NCBI RefSeq assembly: GCF_014905175.1
Contig: NC_057789.1
Coordinates: 248,001 to 312,000 of the forward strand
Length of the DNA: 64,000 bases
Direction of reading: 5' to 3'
From: Aphidius gifuensis
Lineage: Eukaryota; Arthropoda; Insecta; Hymenoptera; Braconidae
Below the pieces are notes generated by a model. It made no database searches. It had not been told where the DNA came from and saw only the letters and a list, made by a program, of their open reading frames with translations. This document shows positions 61,376-64,000 of the stretch, piece by piece. The stretch's first letter is position 1; each line of letters starts with the position of its first letter. The translations under genes were made by a program, and so were the position numbers.

Positions 61376-63558
61376 CTACAATCTTCGAATACTTGTTGTA
61401 GCATTATAAATAATTTCCATAATCCATAAACAACAACAAATTAAATAAACACTACAAATTAATTCATAAGTTGTATTGTCATTGTTTAAATAATATTTTA
61501 TGAAAATAAATTGCATTGAACAACGAAATAATTCAACAACACTTGCATATTTAAATTTATCAAATAAAAGACCAATTGTTGTTAAAGTTATAACATTATT
61601 TATAACTAATGAACTATTAAATAATTTACAGTTCTGAAAAAAATTATCTAAATTAATTAATTTATCTCTTTTTTCCAAAGAAAGAGCATAGAAGCTACTT
61701 TCTATGTTGATATTAATATGGTATTATCCATTTATGTCTTGTTCATTATTATTTTTAATTTATAATTTAATTAGCTTTTTATTTTTTTCGACTTACTTGT
61801 TTTGCTTGATAAAGTTGATAATGAAAATAGAAAACAATAACAAAATGAATAATAATATAAATTTTTTGCCAAATTGGTAATTGAGGATCATAAATACTTC
61901 TTGAAGTTACCTTAAAAAAAAAAAAAACAATAAATACAAAAATTAATTTATCAACTTTTTAAATGAGTAAATAAATATTTACATTGACTTTAAATTCGTC
62001 AAGTCCAAGTCTTGGTAATCCTGGTAGCCAACTTGGTCCTTTCCAAAGGACTCCAATTTTATCAGACATTGTTTTCATCTTGATACTTTGATTAATCATA
62101 GCTCTCGTATAAAAAGTCTTGAAGCAAAAAAATATTGTTTAAAAAAAAAAATGATAAATTGGTAAATGAATATCAATGAGTTAATAAATATTACTTGCAA
62201 ATAAATTGGATTAAATTTTCTAGCACTAACAACAAGTCCATAAATAATATCTTGATTTGGTAATTTTTCTTGAAATGTACCAAATAATCTGTCCCATATT
62301 ATCAACACACCTCCATAATTTTTATCCAGGCAATATAAATTACAACCTGTTACACATAATTACAGTATAATATTTATAAAAAATATGCATGTCAATTATT
62401 ATTATTTACCATGATGTATACGATGATGTTTTGGTGTATTTAACACAAATTCAAGTAAACCAAGGTCATCAATAAGTGTCGTATGAATCCACAACTGATA
62501 AATAAGATTAAACTGATGATGAGCAACAAAATGAGATGGTGGTATAAACACAGCAAGTGGTAAGTAGAACATCTTGAAAACAATTATAATTCTTATCAAA
62601 ATAAAAAAAAAAAATATTAACAAAACAAATACACTCACACGCAAAAAAACAAGGTTAAAATAAAAATAATAACTCTCACTATTTCTGGATGATAAAAAAA
62701 AAAAAAAAAAAAGTTGTAATAAAATATAGATATGTAACATGAGTTGTTATGAACTCACAAAGCTACACCACTGTTGCAAGACTGATTGCCGCAGACCAAC
62801 CACAAGATTAAATTCCTCTGAAGAATGATGAACTTGATGCTGTGACCACAAAAAATGGACCTCTGTTTAAAATATAAATTAATTTATAATAATGATATTG
62901 TTATTCAAGCTGTTGGATGATGCAAAGTTTGTTGACAATTTCATATTGTATAATTAATATATTATCTTTGATAATAATAAAATATTGAAATACACAAACC
63001 GTGATTTGCACGATGAACCCAGTAATAACAAAAATCAACCCCCAATGCTGTTATGTACCAAGTACATATTGAATTCCATGGCAAATTTATTATTCGATAA
63101 TTTTCATATATTTTTATATATGTGTAATACTCAGCACCACGTAAACATAATCTAAATATTTTTTTTCAATTAATTTTAATAGACATTTTGATATTTAAAT
63201 ATGTAAATTTGAAATTAATAAATTACCGAGATGATTCTTGAAGTATCCAGTGTGATAATGATGTAAAATGATCATTAAAACGAAATGTACTTTTTTTTTT
63301 AGAAAATAATATAACTTGTTCTAAAATAATAAGAACAAAAAATGATAGCCAAATCTAAAATTGAAATTGATATTTCATTTAATTGATAAAAGAATGTTTT
63401 TTTTTTTATAAATTTACCTGCTTGTGATAATCAGGGACATCTTGGTAATTTTCAAATGTCGTCTCGTATGGATCAACAATGTACCACAATTTTCCAGCAT
63501 GTTTAAATTTTTCCAGCATGTAATTATGATCAACCAACTCGTCACAAGTTTCATTCAT
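61376..63558 (-). CDS. AGMO: Alkylglycerol monooxygenase (AGMO/TMEM195), membrane di-iron hydroxylase
   Basis: Nine exons: 63558-63418, 63354-63227, 63151-63000, 62862-62759, 62572-62410, 62346-62195, 62117-61983, 61910-61797 and 61633-61376. Phases close at 448 residues, the usual length of AGMO. The N-terminal PYETTFENYQDVPDYHK matches the family. The fatty-acid-hydroxylase histidine clusters are all present: HRANH, HQVHHSSEEFN and TPKHHRIHHG followed by CLDKNYGGVLIIWDRLFGTF. Several hydrophobic segments flank them, including a C-terminal pair. AGMO is an ER membrane, tetrahydrobiopterin-dependent enzyme that hydroxylates the ether bond of alkylglycerols, releasing a fatty aldehyde and glycerol. 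No key residue appears missing. It is convergent with the TTC3-like gene. Confidence 0.95.
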
Positions 63559-64000
63559 GACTGTGTCAAATTATGAATAATAAATAAATACTTGTTTAGC
63601 AACGTCACCACGTTTTTTTTTTTTAGAATTTATTCATCTAATTAAAATAATAATGATAAAATAATGAATAGATTAATGAATAAATAATTAATCATAAAAA
63701 TAAATGAATTTTTTTTAAAATGCAGTTATTGATTAATAATCATTCAATGTGATAAATTATTTCTTATTATCTATCACTCGGTCAGTATTTTATTTTTAAA
63801 AAGATGATAATATTTATGCAAATAGTTGTTAATATTTATTGCATAAAATAATATTGATATGCAAACGTAAATTTATCACACGTGTATTTTCATGATTATC
63901 ATTAAACATTATTATTTTTTAATTAATAAAAAAATTTCGAATAATATCTTACAATTGTTTTGATGATGTTTTACATTTTGACAAATTAAAAATTTAATTT
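63559..64000. other. Upstream flank of AGMO
   Basis: AT-rich sequence that should include the AGMO 5' UTR and promoter. No further gene or motif can be supported before the window ends. Confidence 0.4.

Noticed and set aside
1..64000. CRISPR arrays, insertion sequences or bacterial operons
   Set aside because: Introns, ankyrin, calpain and AGMO show nuclear eukaryotic DNA. The repeats present are microsatellites or coding VNTRs without spacer structure.

Overview
This is an AT-rich eukaryotic window from an arthropod nuclear genome. It is most likely an insect, and plausibly a parasitoid-type hymenopteran; that last step is inference from base composition, short introns and gene content. Genes have GT-AG introns, mostly 50-150 bases long, and there are many A/T homopolymers and AAT/GAT microsatellites. 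No bacterial, viral or clear transposon genes were seen.

Layout. 1-544: first coding exon, minus strand, of a Gly/His/Ala-rich protein that looks like a developmental transcription factor. 545-11025: gene desert with a few GC-rich patches. 11026-12151: three-exon minus-strand gene for a 325-residue protein of unknown function. 12152-17859: second desert. 17860-21457: minus-strand 14-exon calpain with an intact catalytic triad. 22284-28138: four tandem plus-strand genes for short phospholipid-scramblase-like proteins. 28549-29172: ALG14. 29243-30942: KDM8/JMJD5. 31108-31930: a fifth scramblase-like gene, inverted. 33131-51318: a giant minus-strand ankyrin gene (ankyrin repeats, two ZU5 domains, UPA, then one 8.9-kb terminal exon), with an alternative first exon near 53.57 kb. 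55085-60621: plus-strand TTC3/DZIP3-like RING E3 ligase, almost entirely one exon. 61376-63558: minus-strand alkylglycerol monooxygenase (AGMO).

Several genes concern membranes and the cytoskeleton, but this is a normal eukaryotic neighbourhood, not an operon. ALG14 is the membrane anchor of the second dolichol-linked GlcNAc transferase. AGMO cleaves ether lipids. The scramblase-like genes form a lineage-specific cluster. The ankyrin couples membrane proteins to spectrin and, through its giant exon, probably to microtubules.

Most interesting items: (1) the five-gene scramblase-like array with conserved intron phases and an eroded calcium loop; (2) about 23 [ST]xIP motifs in the giant ankyrin exon, most in a homogenised tandem repeat, which predicts a multivalent EB1-binding tail; (3) ALG14 and KDM8 only 70 bases apart, each with a splice-acceptor-like sequence just before its start codon, suggesting a shared leader; (4) a one-base inconsistency at the first KDM8 intron. 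Exon boundaries were derived by hand from splice signals and phase, so single boundaries may be off even where the gene call is secure.
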